Assembly: GCA_963920575.1 (NCBI GenBank)
Contig: OY986969.1
Coordinates: 1,746,001-1,810,000, forward strand
DNA length: 64,000 bases
From: Narthecium ossifragum
Taxonomy: Eukaryota; Streptophyta; Magnoliopsida; Dioscoreales; Nartheciaceae
Direction of reading: 5' to 3'
The position numbers and the translations under genes are program-made. The notes beneath the pieces are model-generated. The model was not told the origin of the DNA. It saw nothing but the letters and a program-made list of their open reading frames with translations, and ran no database searches. Below, piece after piece: positions 37,101 through 46,540 of this stretch; within the stretch, counting starts at the first letter, position 1; each line of letters starts with the position of its first letter.

Positions 37101-37521
37101 TACCATGGGTGGTGTGTGAAACAGTTGGATGTCTCCAATGCCTTTTTGCATGGGACACTTGAAGAAGAAGTTTATCGTGAGCAGCCAAGAGGTTTCGTTG
37201 ACAGGACTTGTCCAGATTATGTGTGCCGTCTTCACAAGGCTTTATATGGCCTTAAACAGGCACCTAGAGCATGGTTTATGCGCATTTCTCAGAGCTTACT
37301 TGATCTTGATTTTGAGGGCTCTCAACTGGACACTTCATTGTTCACTTATCATCGCAACGGTGCTCATATTTTTATCCTCATCCATGTTGATGATTTATTG
37401 ATTACAGGATCAGATCCCATTATTATTTCGGCTATAATTAGCAAGCTTCGAACTGACTTTCTCTCAAGGAACTTGGAGATCTTGGTTTCTTTCTTGGGCT
37501 AGAAGCTACACGTGATGAGCA
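34182..37521 (+). pseudogene. Copia gag-pol, broken
   Basis: One frame from the ATG at 34182 carries gag, a CCHC knuckle (CQICGKKNHRALDC, about 35031-35073), protease (WFIDSGANQH), the integrase HHCC region (HSRLGHPS...CSSCQMGK), the integrase core (FIDDFSRFTW, CDNGGEFTS) and reverse transcriptase (KQLDVSNAFLHG, LHKALYGLKQAPRAW, HVDDLLITG). In-frame stops occur at 34494 (TAA), 35781 (TAG), 36024 (TAG), 36258 (TGA) and 36702 (TAA), and a one-base deletion near 37470 shifts the frame so that reading stops at 37500. The copia similarity ends at about 37521. Each segment between the stops stays recognisable, so decay is recent to moderate. Confidence 0.93.
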
Positions 37522-37522
37522 T

Positions 37523-39355
37523 GTGTGAGGGCCCGTCCCTCAGACCTGATTCGACCACGTAGGTCGGGAGCCGGTTTCCTGTTGGTTTGGTTCCGCGTCT
37601 GGCACGATCGGGCGATCGTGTGGCAGTTTTGGACCCCGGGGGCATTTTGGTAAATATGCCCTCTGGTGGTCGGTTTCACACTCGCGTTCCACACACTGAC
37701 TTTGATTGATGTATGTGTTTGATTAGAATCCCTAGGGTGCGTCCGATCGGAGGATCGGAGCTCGATCGGAAAAGATCGATTTGGACGGCTGAGATAGATT
37801 TGGAATGTCTATATAAGGCCCGTCTCTTTCTCTCTTTCCTTCTCTCCTTCACCTGTCGTTCTCTTCCCTTCTCTCTCTCTCCTTCGGCTGAGGTAGGGTT
37901 TGGAGACTCGGCTTTCGGAGCTTGGATCTTGGCGGCTCGGTTGGTGGCACGCGTGGAGGAGCTACCCTACTTGCTCAAGTAGGTGTTTCTACCTCGATCC
38001 TTGGATCGGGTTCTCCTAGGATAGGATTATTGTACTTTCGCTGTAGGAATACATATTAGAATGTTTTGTAACTCTTTGTATGTGTAGAGTAACTCATTTC
38101 CTGTATTCCTACGTCGACACCCATCCTTAGAACTTAGCTTCGGAAGACAACCCGACCTCTAAACCTCAACCATGATCAGAGTCAACTAGCGTGAATCCTC
38201 AAAAGACAAGAGACTTGATCAACAATCACACCCTACTCCTAACTACCCATCCACGGTCCTAAGGCTAGATCCGAGCTACCCGAGAGCCTCGGATCGGCGA
38301 CCCAAACCATCGCCCGCCTAATCTCAAATGCCTCTAATGCATACAATGCATGAGCCTAGGCAAACATCTATCCTAAATGTCTCTATATGCCACATCAACC
38401 GTTATAGGTTCCACAGATATACAATAGCCCTCGGCACTCGCCGGCAAGAGGCTAAGGTTCCACAATTTCTCATTAGCTAGCGCTCATAACTAGCTAATGG
38501 CTAAGTATACCATTGAGCAATTGACTACAATCACACAAGTATTTAAATGCAAGTAAAGCCATAGATTTACCCAAAGAGAGAGTTACTTGAATCGATTCTC
38601 AAACCCGATGAAAATCCTTTGAAAACCTCATCAAATCCCCCTACATGCTTCCCAACATGTTTAGATACTAATCCCCCATCAAAACCATCCAAGGAATACC
38701 AGAAAACCAAGCTCAAAGGGTCACGGACGATGCCACGGTCGATCTCCGGATCGACCGTGAGGCCACAGACGATGCCACGGTCGATCCGGCGATCGACCGT
38801 GAGACCCATGCGAAGAAACCCAAGGGCGACGGTCGATCCACCCATCGACTCTGAGAAGCCCAAAACCAAACAGCGCCTGACGGTCGATGCGACTGTCGAC
38901 CGTCAGGTAAATGGCGAAAAGGGGAAGATCCCACGGTCGATCGATCCATCGACCGTGGGAGTCCAAAATCCCGACAGAGCCCGACGGTCGACCATCAGGC
39001 CCAGAAAGGGTAAAACTACACTTGACGGTCGATGCACCGATCGGCCATCGAGGCTTGGCACAGTTCATCAGAACAGTGCCGGAAATCCATTTCTTTGGAT
39101 TTCAAGTATCAAAACATGTTGGAATTAAATGAAATTTTGCAAGCAAGTATATTTAGCAGAGGGGAAGCTAATGGAGTGAAGAAATCCAGTTTTCGACGGT
39201 TAAATCTCTTATCTAGGTCCAAATTGACAAAAATCGACAAAACGGTGATAATACGGAAACCACAAGATCTATCTGGAAGTTTTCAGGATGGCACCAGCAG
39301 AGCAGAGGGAGCTGAGGGTCCAGCTAGACGGGTTGATCGGCAGAGGTTTCATCAG
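37523..39355 (+). mobile_element. Rearranged Ty3/gypsy-type fragment nested in the copia element
   Basis: Starts TGTGAGGGCCCG, a common opening of plant gypsy LTRs (a TG.. boundary at 37523 or 37525), with a TATA box CTATATAAGG at about 37809 and a CT-rich stretch after it, so 37523 to about 38100 reads as an LTR promoter. A hairpin array follows at 38735-39050. At 39285-39355 one frame reads RMAPAEQRELRVQ...GRGFI, the opening of a Ty3-type reverse transcriptase. The intervening gag and protease and the rest of pol are missing, so this is a deletion product and not an intact nested copy. No second LTR or target duplication is visible. Confidence 0.7.
38735..39050. repeat. Seven ACGGTCGAT-N6-ATCGACCGT hairpins in tandem
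   Basis: Seven inverted-repeat pairs: ACGGTCGAT, a loop of about 6 nt, then ATCGACCGT (several followed by GAG or CAG), spaced 30-60 bp apart by unrelated sequence. Pairs 1, 2 and 5 are perfect in the stem, the others have one or a few changes. Open frames here (38567-39132, both strands) are made of DRS/STV repeats and are artefacts of the array. Confidence 0.9.
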
Positions 39356-39370
39356 AATGTCAGAAATACA

Positions 39371-39618
39371 ATGGGCATATCGAAGTTGATTTTCATTGCA
39401 TTGTCTGCAAACCCATTTTTTCATGCAAGGACGAAGCATATCGAAGTTGATTTTCATTTCATAAGAGAGAAGGTGGTCAATAAGGATGTTGCTATTCGAT
39501 ATGTTTCCTTTGTTGATCAAATAACAGATATTTTTACGAAGGGTCTTACTTCGACTCGGTTTCAGTATCTCAAGGACAAACTCATGGTTTGCGAGCTCCC
39601 CATTCGTTTGAAGGGGGG
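39371..39618 (+). pseudogene. Copia RNase H tail and polypurine tract
   Basis: The frame contains ALSANPFFHARTKHIEVD, then QITDIFTKGL, the standard C-terminal end of copia RNase H, and closes near the 3' LTR. An 18-nt insert at 39377-39394 extends into a 22-nt copy of the CATATCGAAGTTGATTTTCATT stretch found again at 39438. The purine tract AAGGGGGG lies immediately before the LTR. Confidence 0.85.
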
Positions 39619-39904
39619 TGTTAAGCTAAACCCAATGTCAGAAATACATCATGATGAGGAGCACTCTGTTTCTGATCAATCTGCTATTACGTGATAAGAT
39701 CTATTTGTTGAGATAAGAATCATCATGAGATCTTGTTGTTACAATCAAGTTATTGTTAAAAGTTAGTGTAAATCCACTGATACGTAACTGTAGATATGAT
39801 ATCAAACTTATACCAACTTGATACATATATATATAAAAACAAACGTATGCAGAGGTCTGGTAAGTTGCCAGACCATCTTCTCCAAAACTTCTTTTATTCT
39901 TTCG
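39619..39904 (+). repeat. 3' LTR of the copia element
   Basis: 286 bp, begins TGTTAAGC and ends TTTCG, where the 5' copy has TTTCA; the CTATA target duplication follows at 39905-39909. The LTR pair differs at a small number of sites over about 285 bp. Confidence 0.93.
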
Positions 39905-39909
39905 CTATA

Positions 39910-40983
39910 TGCTCTCGGCGTGTTATGAATGCTGATATATTTTGTTTTTTGTTTTTTTTTCCCCCGGTCATATGAAATATCAGCTTAGTTTGAATAATAA
40001 TATTAATTGGCAGTGGATTTGAACGTGCGTGCTGACTGAAAAATATCTCTCTCCGTAGACTCCAGGCTCATCTAATAAAAAAGAAAGGCTGAAAAGATAT
40101 AACTTCCATGCATATAGTCTTCCAAGACTGGAAAACAAGTGCAGCTAGATATCACCATCTTATCATCATAGTCAGAACATCACCAAACCTGTCTTTTTCT
40201 ATGATGATGCTGCTGATGGAGATATATTGAATTTCTTGAGAATTTGAGAACAATTGTTTCCAACGTGAGATGACTTTCTTTGTTTGCTTCCTCTTTCAGC
40301 CATAATTAACTGTTTGGTCTTATCTTTAATGCTTCATTCCAGATGATGAGCGCACAAATTGTTCAGACTTCAGAGGCAGCTGTGACAGAGACGGATTTAT
40401 TAATTGCAGCACGAGGGCAGCTGGTTTGAAGGCAAAGCTATTTAAACATTATTTGTTTGAATGATTAAATTCATCCTCTCGCTCTCATCAATTTAATTTT
40501 TTTTCGAAATAATTGATGTTCTAACTTTTATTAGAGCAGAGGTCAAGGGCCATGCATGCACAAGTAAACTATATATGCATAATTATTATGCCACATAAGA
40601 TAAAGGTATGTTTATAGAAAAATGATAGAAACCCAACTATCTTGGATAAAACAATTAATTATACACCCTTAAGGAATAATATATCTATCTTGTATTGTGC
40701 CTATGTCATCCATCCCCATTCATTAGCTAATTTGACCAACAGATGAGTTGCTTGTAATCTATTCAAATCTCTGATTAGGGCACAATAATTTGTTTTATAT
40801 ATTACAGCCTGTTTTAAGAAATAGCAGCATGTCTCTTATGGGAATTGTTTATCTGAACTATTTAGTTTAGGTTTTTTATTTTTCATTTTTAAATTGTGAT
40901 CGGCAAGAGTTGTAACGGTTTAATCAAATAATAGAGAACTAGGGATTGATCTACATTTTAGTCGAGACGATCAATCTCGTCTG
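39910..40983. other. Intergenic, no gene
   Basis: AT-rich sequence, no supported coding region or repeat apart from short homopolymers. Confidence 0.45.
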
Positions 40984-42195
40984 CTCTTACATTACGCTCA
41001 CGTGATATATAAATAATAGAGAACTGATAGGAACCCAGTAGTGGGTCGAGCCAGAGGGCTGAGCCACGTTATGAGTAGTTTGGAGTCACGTTGTAGGATA
41101 AGTCAGTCATTGGGGTCATATTTGTATGGGTCGTTTTATCTACACCGCCCTAGTTACTAAGGACACCGCCCATTTTTTTTATTTCCTAAACTACCCTCGT
41201 CTTCAACCTCCCTCTCTCTCTCTCTCTCCCACTGGCCTTGCCCGTCGCCGGCCTACAACCCCGACGTCGCCCCCACCGGCCTACTCTCTGTCGCTGAACA
41301 CCATGCCCGAAGCCACCGCCCTCTCTCCTCTCTCTCTCTCTCGGATCTCTCTCTCGCCGATCTCCCTCGTGGATCTCTCCAGGCGGCTAAATTTAGCTTG
41401 CATGCAACCTCCCGAAGCCCTCACCTCTTTCCCCCTCTCTTTCTCCCTCTATCTCCCCCCCCCCCCCTCTCTCTCCCGTCGGAGCAGTTCGATTTTTAAA
41501 AACCGAAAAACTGTGCTTTTTTTCAGTTTTTAAAAACCGAATCTTTTAGTTTTTAATAACGAAGGCAGTGTTCGGCTTTAAAAAAATCAAACTTTTGGTT
41601 TCTGTTCGGATATAAAAAGTCGAACATGTAGTTAATGTTCGGTTTTTAAAAGTCGACTTAGTGTTCGGGTTTTAAAAATCGAAAGTGTGAATGAGGGTAG
41701 TTTAGGAAAAACAAAAAAATAGCGGTGTCCTTAGACATTTCCGCGGTGTAGATAGAGGCACCCTATTTGTATTAGTCAATTAGGAGTTGTGATTGAGTCA
41801 AGTGTAGTTATGGTTGATTTAGGTTGGGTGTGAGCCCGAGTCAGTTGTTAGTCGGTTGGATATGAGCAACGGCTATGATGTTATCTAGGTATTTGAGAGT
41901 CATAGAGTTTCTATATGCCTCTCTATAAATAGGATACAAGAGTCTATAGTTTGGGAATTCAGAGAATTAGTAAAGCTATTGAGGGATTCTTCCAGCCATC
42001 AAGTGAAAATAGGGGTTTATCCAGCCATTAATTGGATACAAGGGGCGTCCTCGACTATCAATTGAAAATTATCATCATCTTCTCTATCTTCATTCCACCA
42101 TCCACGACCGGGTGAGATCTCCTCATATCGAGGATCTCATCAAGAACCTCTTACATTAAGCTTACGTGGTATATAAACAATAGTTTATAGAGAAC
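40984..42195. repeat. LTR-like relic split by a MULE
   Basis: CTCTTACATTACGCTCACGTG.TATATAAA...AGAGAAC at 40984-41024 recurs, slightly changed, at 42148-42195. The sequence between starts TGATAGGAACCC (41025), has a TATA-like CTATAAATAGG at about 41922 and ends CTCTTACA, so it looks like an LTR plus the adjoining internal boundary present twice. A 636-bp MULE sits inside it. No coding domain remains and no target duplication was found. Confidence 0.5.
41128..41763. mobile_element. Non-autonomous MULE, 636 bp, 9-bp target duplication
   Basis: Flanked by perfect 9-bp direct repeats TATTTGTAT (41119-41127 and 41764-41772). Long imperfect terminal inverted repeats of about 70 bp share ATCTACACCGC, CTAAGGACACCGC and CCTAAACTACCCTC. 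The interior has a CT-rich half and a half made of degenerate TTCGGTTTTTAAAAA.CGAA units; the open frame at 41126-41533 is CT-rich low-complexity sequence with no recognisable domain. No transposase. The 9-bp duplication and long inverted repeats are diagnostic of the Mutator superfamily. Confidence 0.9.
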
Positions 42196-42785
42196 CTATG
42201 TAAACTGCTAATTGCCCACCAGACCTCTAACACCTAATATTTAGCTGTAACATATATAACATTTTTATTTTGTTTGTTATGTTCTAATTAAAATCTACAC
42301 AGTTCAATTCTGATTGTTCTAAAAAAAAAAAAAAAAAAAGTTCTTTGCCATAGTATCATACTATTTAAAGATATCAGTTGAGCACAATTTTAAATGTGAC
42401 GAGCAATTGTTCTGTATAAATCACTGCAATCCACACATTTTTACAGAGCTCTGCGGCATCCTTCATTTGTCCTACTTCTTGACGTTCTGATAGCATTCGC
42501 TACATCACAAACACATGAAGGGTACAATGTATCAAATTTCTGAGAATATCAGGAGAAAGGATGACAAGATGTATAAGAACACAAACAACTTATATATCAT
42601 TATTCCCATGGAACAGCAAGTCTAAAACCCTTCATAAACCGATAACTATGATACCCTGATGTCCAGCAATTGTCTTCCGGCAACATTACAATTATTCATC
42701 AGGGTTCCCAAGTTCTTTGCAACAACACGAGCTGCAGCAGCAGCAGCAAAAGAAGAGTAACAGATGGAACATTGAGAGGGCTGGA
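42196..42785. other. Intergenic, 3' flank of SDR gene
   Basis: No gene. A poly(A) run of 19 lies at about 42321-42339. The sequence close to 42786 probably belongs to the 3' UTR of the minus-strand gene. Confidence 0.5.
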
Positions 42786-45700
42786 TCACATAAAAGACCG
42801 CATGCGAGGCCTCACAAGGGACTGCGCTCCATCGACGAAGATGTTGGTGCCAGTCATGTAACCAGAGTCATCAGACACTAGATAGATGATTGTGGATGCA
42901 AGGTCGTTCTTTGGGTCGAGCCACCTTTTTAGCGGCATCACGCTGGCTGTTGATTGCTCGGCCTTCTCTTTCCCCACCGCCCTTGGGTAATTGTCTCCCA
43001 AGTGCAAGCCACGGGTGACCCCGTTGACTCTTATCTTGTGCTTTCCAATCTCCATTGCAAATGTCTGTGAAAGATACACAAACACAGTAACTTTATAGAT
43101 GCAAAAACAATAAAATAACAGCATTCAACTCTCCTGTTAGCAGATACTGCAGTCTAATTTCATCAAACAGTAACCCCTACTTAGTATCCAGGACCATAAT
43201 CCTTGACCAGAATTCTATTAACTCATAGTGTAGGTAATTTCAATATATCATTGCATTAGTCCCATAAAAGTTATAGTTGATCCTGCATCGGTACCATCTA
43301 TACATGAGAAATAGAAAGATGAACACAATGCAAAGAAAAAGAGCCAGATCTATCCCAAGTAGATGCTCTTCTCTGTAAACTTCCCGTTTTGTCTTCTTTG
43401 GAATTCATAGGTTAATAGACGACACTCGCTTCCTAGGCGAAAGCCATAATCCTTGACCAGAATTCTATTACTCGTTTTTAGTTGATTTTCATAGATTTAT
43501 CAGATACTAGTTTCAGTAGACAGGTGCTTAAATTTTTTCCTTTCCTTATTTGCATGATCATGGAACATGTTAATCATATATCAAGGTACACGATAAAGGA
43601 AATTTCAAATTAGATTAAGAAACTCACTCGTACTAGCTGCTGTATAGCAGCCATGCAAGAACCAAAGACAGCAGATCCTGGATACAATCCTCTTTCGGCA
43701 CCTATAATAGAGGTCACAAAAATGATGGAGCCCCCTGACTTGGAGTCCCTCATTCTTTTCGAAACAGACTTTACAAGAAACCATGGCGCCATGACATTGA
43801 CTTTTACTGTCTTTTTGTACTCTTCCTCACTAATGAGGAGAGGTTCCTGAATCTTCCCTGTCCCAGATGATCATAAGAAAGGCGACTCAAATATTCACAA
43901 CCATGCAAAATAAATGCTCTTTAGAAACACTACAGTTCCAAATAAACAGAAAATAATAAGAAATTGAAAGGTTTAATATTTAAATTTCCTTTCCAGATTA
44001 AAAGTATCAAAAGCTTAGAAAAAGCTTGTGTTTTCGGACAAAGAATGAAAGTTTCAGTTGGTTAGTGGACTGACAATCAGCATGTGTTCACCTAAGATCT
44101 CTATCCACAAGAGATGTTTTGTTCTATGTATGTTGGCACCCATCTTGGTAAACAAAACCCTCCTGCTAATGGACTCGCTCAATGCCTGAACACATATTTA
44201 GCCCACCCATTCCTCCATTCTTTGTTTCTGATGCCCCAGTAAAAACTACTACTCATATTTTAATCACCATGAGGATGATTGAAGAACGTGACTGTGAAGG
44301 AGAGAACATGGAGAAAAATGTCATGATGATCAGGAAACTGCTCATTGACATACTCATATGCTGACTAGATAAAAAGGTAAAAGTTGGAGGTCTCTCTAGA
44401 ATAGTGGAAAACTGGAAATTGAGACTGCCTGATATTTGGCGTTGAACTATCTATTCTAAAGGCAGTTCAGTTGGAAAGATAATAGCTCAGCAATCTTCCA
44501 CACTGGGGTTCCAACGCAGATAAAGAACATAATACGGTAACCAACACGTCAAGGAAAATCGAATAGTTTGCCAGAATTCTGAAAAGATTAATAGACATTC
44601 AATAGGACCAAGATTCAAGATATCATTAATATAATCCAACGGTCCTTTCAAAGTCTTTATGAGAAGATATAAAACTAGCCGACACCTTTTGGGCATGGTC
44701 ATCAATTTAACAGTCAAAATGGTATGCTAGGAAAAATGCTCCAAATAGTTTTCAGGTACAAAGTCCTTTAAAAGATGTCCCAAAGTGAAGCCTCCTCATA
44801 ATACTTTGGTTTCATGACGATATTGCCATGGACAGGAATTTATCAGACAATAAGAAACATCAAGCCAAATGCTACAACTAGAAAACAGGTAAACAATTTT
44901 TTGATAGTGACCCAAAGTAAAGCCACATCCTGAGTGCTTTGAATTCATGATTGAGCTCTCAAATGATGCAACCTAAAACATTTAAAGTTACGCTATGGGA
45001 AATTTAGGAAAAGGACAAGCATACATTCTGAATCAAATTTGAGAATTCCTGACAGAAGAAAGAATTGTTAGATTGAGCAAGAAGCTGAACTAAACCATCT
45101 CTTCAGAGAAAACTTGTTAGTTGTGCAAGGTTTCATGCTTTGAAATTTTCTTTAGTTCTCTTTTCAGAACTATTTATATGTTCACATCATCATAATAAAT
45201 ACAATCAAGTTACAAGTAAGAACTAGTGTCTTGTGCTGCGAGATGTCAATGTAGTGAACAGATGAACATATTATAGATCAAAACTTGCTAAAATCTCGCA
45301 AGAATGCATTAAAATGCTACTTTCAGCAAACAATCAAAGTCTGCTGCTTCATTTACCTTCATAGGAAAAACAATTCACAAAAGCATCCAATCTCCCCAGA
45401 AGTCTCCATGCTGTCCCCACAGCCTCATCAAAAACTGCCTCACTCTCTCCTTCGAAGTTCAATCCAACAACTTCAAATGGACTAATGCCTCCCAAAGAGC
45501 TTTCGAGCTCCCTCGCCATACTCCTCAGACTGTTCTCTTCACCCATCAAAACTACCCTAGGTAAAATTAATCAAGAAAAGTTGTCACTTGCGAGACCTGC
45601 AGTATATCACAACCTAGAAGGAGATCTATATAGAAGCACATAAATCAATCCTAATGGACTAAACGCTACAAAGTACCACAAAAAACCCATCAAAATTGTT

Positions 45701-46093
45701 CAATTACCACAAGCCAGTTTTAACTAAGACAGAACAAACAAGAACAAGACTGAAATAGGTAACGAAAATTATTTTAAACAAAAGGACCAACTATGGTCAT
45801 GGAGCTCAAGGCATACACATCAGGGGATAAAAGGGGAAAAAGATAATAATAAAAAAACATCAAGCAATAGGATCATTCAAGAACAACTCAATATCTAGTT
45901 TAGAGGTAGAAACCCAAATTTCATTCAACAATAAGCCCCAACTACAAGTTCTCATAACAAAGCTCAATTAAAAGGCAAAACAGTGAGATCGAGACCAATA
46001 CCTGCAGCCACACTGGGCCAGATGATAAGCTAAGCCCTTGGAGATCTCATCTCCGTTGGAAGTCAACAAAACCCTCTTCCCACCGCTCTCCAT
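42786..46093 (-). CDS. Short-chain dehydrogenase/reductase-like protein with altered active site
   Basis: Exons 46002-46093, 45357-45556, 43628-43857 and 42786-43064 encode 266 residues with phases matching. A Rossmann-fold SDR is clear from [72 protein letters not shown] and [18 protein letters not shown]. The nearest annotation I know is plant FabG-like or 3-oxoacyl-reductase-like SDR of unknown substrate. The cofactor-binding loop lacks the standard TGxxxGIG, the NNAG motif reads NCFS, and the catalytic YxxxK reads FGSCM (Phe162, Met166), while Ser147 is kept. Relatives of this subfamily also appear to lack the lysine, so loss of activity is plausible but not proven. The start codon is the first ATG and leads straight into the first beta strand. 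A triplicated segment lies just upstream (46293-46540). Confidence 0.9.
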
Positions 46094-46292
46094 TTCACTC
46101 ACCTATGGAAGCAATCAGCAATAATCCTAAACAAAAAAAAAACAAGACCAACAATTCAACAATCCCGGAATAAACCCATTGTTTCGCAATCTTGAAACCA
46201 ACCAACAAAACCCAACTGAGATCACGAGGAGAATCCAACAAAAAGGAGAGATAAGCTCACGATAATGGCGAGTAGGGAGCAGCAACCAGGCC

Positions 46293-46540
46293 GGAGGAGT
46301 GGGCCTTCTTCTTCAAAGCGAAACCTTTATGTAGAAACTAGGCGCCCCCCCCCCCCCCCGCCTGGCTTCATATTGATCGTCTATCCTGGAGGAGTGGGCC
46401 TTCTTCAAGGCTGACACCTTTATGTAGAAGCTAGGTGCCCCCCTCCCCTGGCTTCGTATTGATCGTCTATCCTGGAGAAGTGGGCCTTCTTCAGGGCGAC
46501 AACTTTGTGTAGAAACTACGTGCGGGGTGGCTTCGTCGTC
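46293..46540. repeat. Three-copy tandem repeat upstream of the SDR gene
   Basis: Units begin with GGAGGAGTGGGCCTTCTTC at 46293, GGAGGAGTGGGCCTTCTTC at 46388 and GGAGAAGTGGGCCTTCTTC at 46474, each followed by ...TTTATGTAGAA.CTA.G.GC, a C-run of varying length (up to 18 C at about 46345) and GGCTTC.TATTGATCGTCTATCC. It lies 200-450 bp upstream of the SDR start codon, in its promoter or leader. Confidence 0.85.

Larger units (their letters stand above)
33861..39904 (+). mobile_element. Ty1/copia LTR retrotransposon, degenerate and interrupted
   Basis: Two LTRs (33861-34143 and 39619-39904), perfect 5-bp target duplication CTATA (33856-33860 and 39905-39909), tRNA-Met-type primer site right after the 5' LTR, and a purine tract (GAAGGGGGG) right before the 3' LTR. 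Domains run gag, protease, integrase, reverse transcriptase, RNase H, which is the copia order. The gag opening and domain style resemble the Retrofit/Ale lineage. The coding region has several in-frame stops and one frameshift, and 37523-39370 is foreign or rearranged sequence that replaces the end of the reverse transcriptase and most of RNase H. The element cannot move by itself. Confidence 0.93.

Noticed and set aside
37713..37982. 89-codon open frame in the nested LTR-like segment
   Set aside because: Lies on an LTR promoter-like region with a TATA box and CT-rich tract; no similarity to a protein.
38567..39132. Repeated spaced palindromes that could be mistaken for a CRISPR array or a repetitive protein gene
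   Set aside because: Units are hairpins with variable spacing in a plant retroelement remnant; open frames in several phases on both strands are produced by the repeats. There are no cas-like genes and this is a eukaryotic genome.
41126..41533. 135-codon open frame
   Set aside because: Runs from the MULE inverted repeat into CT-rich sequence; Ser/Pro/Leu low complexity, no domain.
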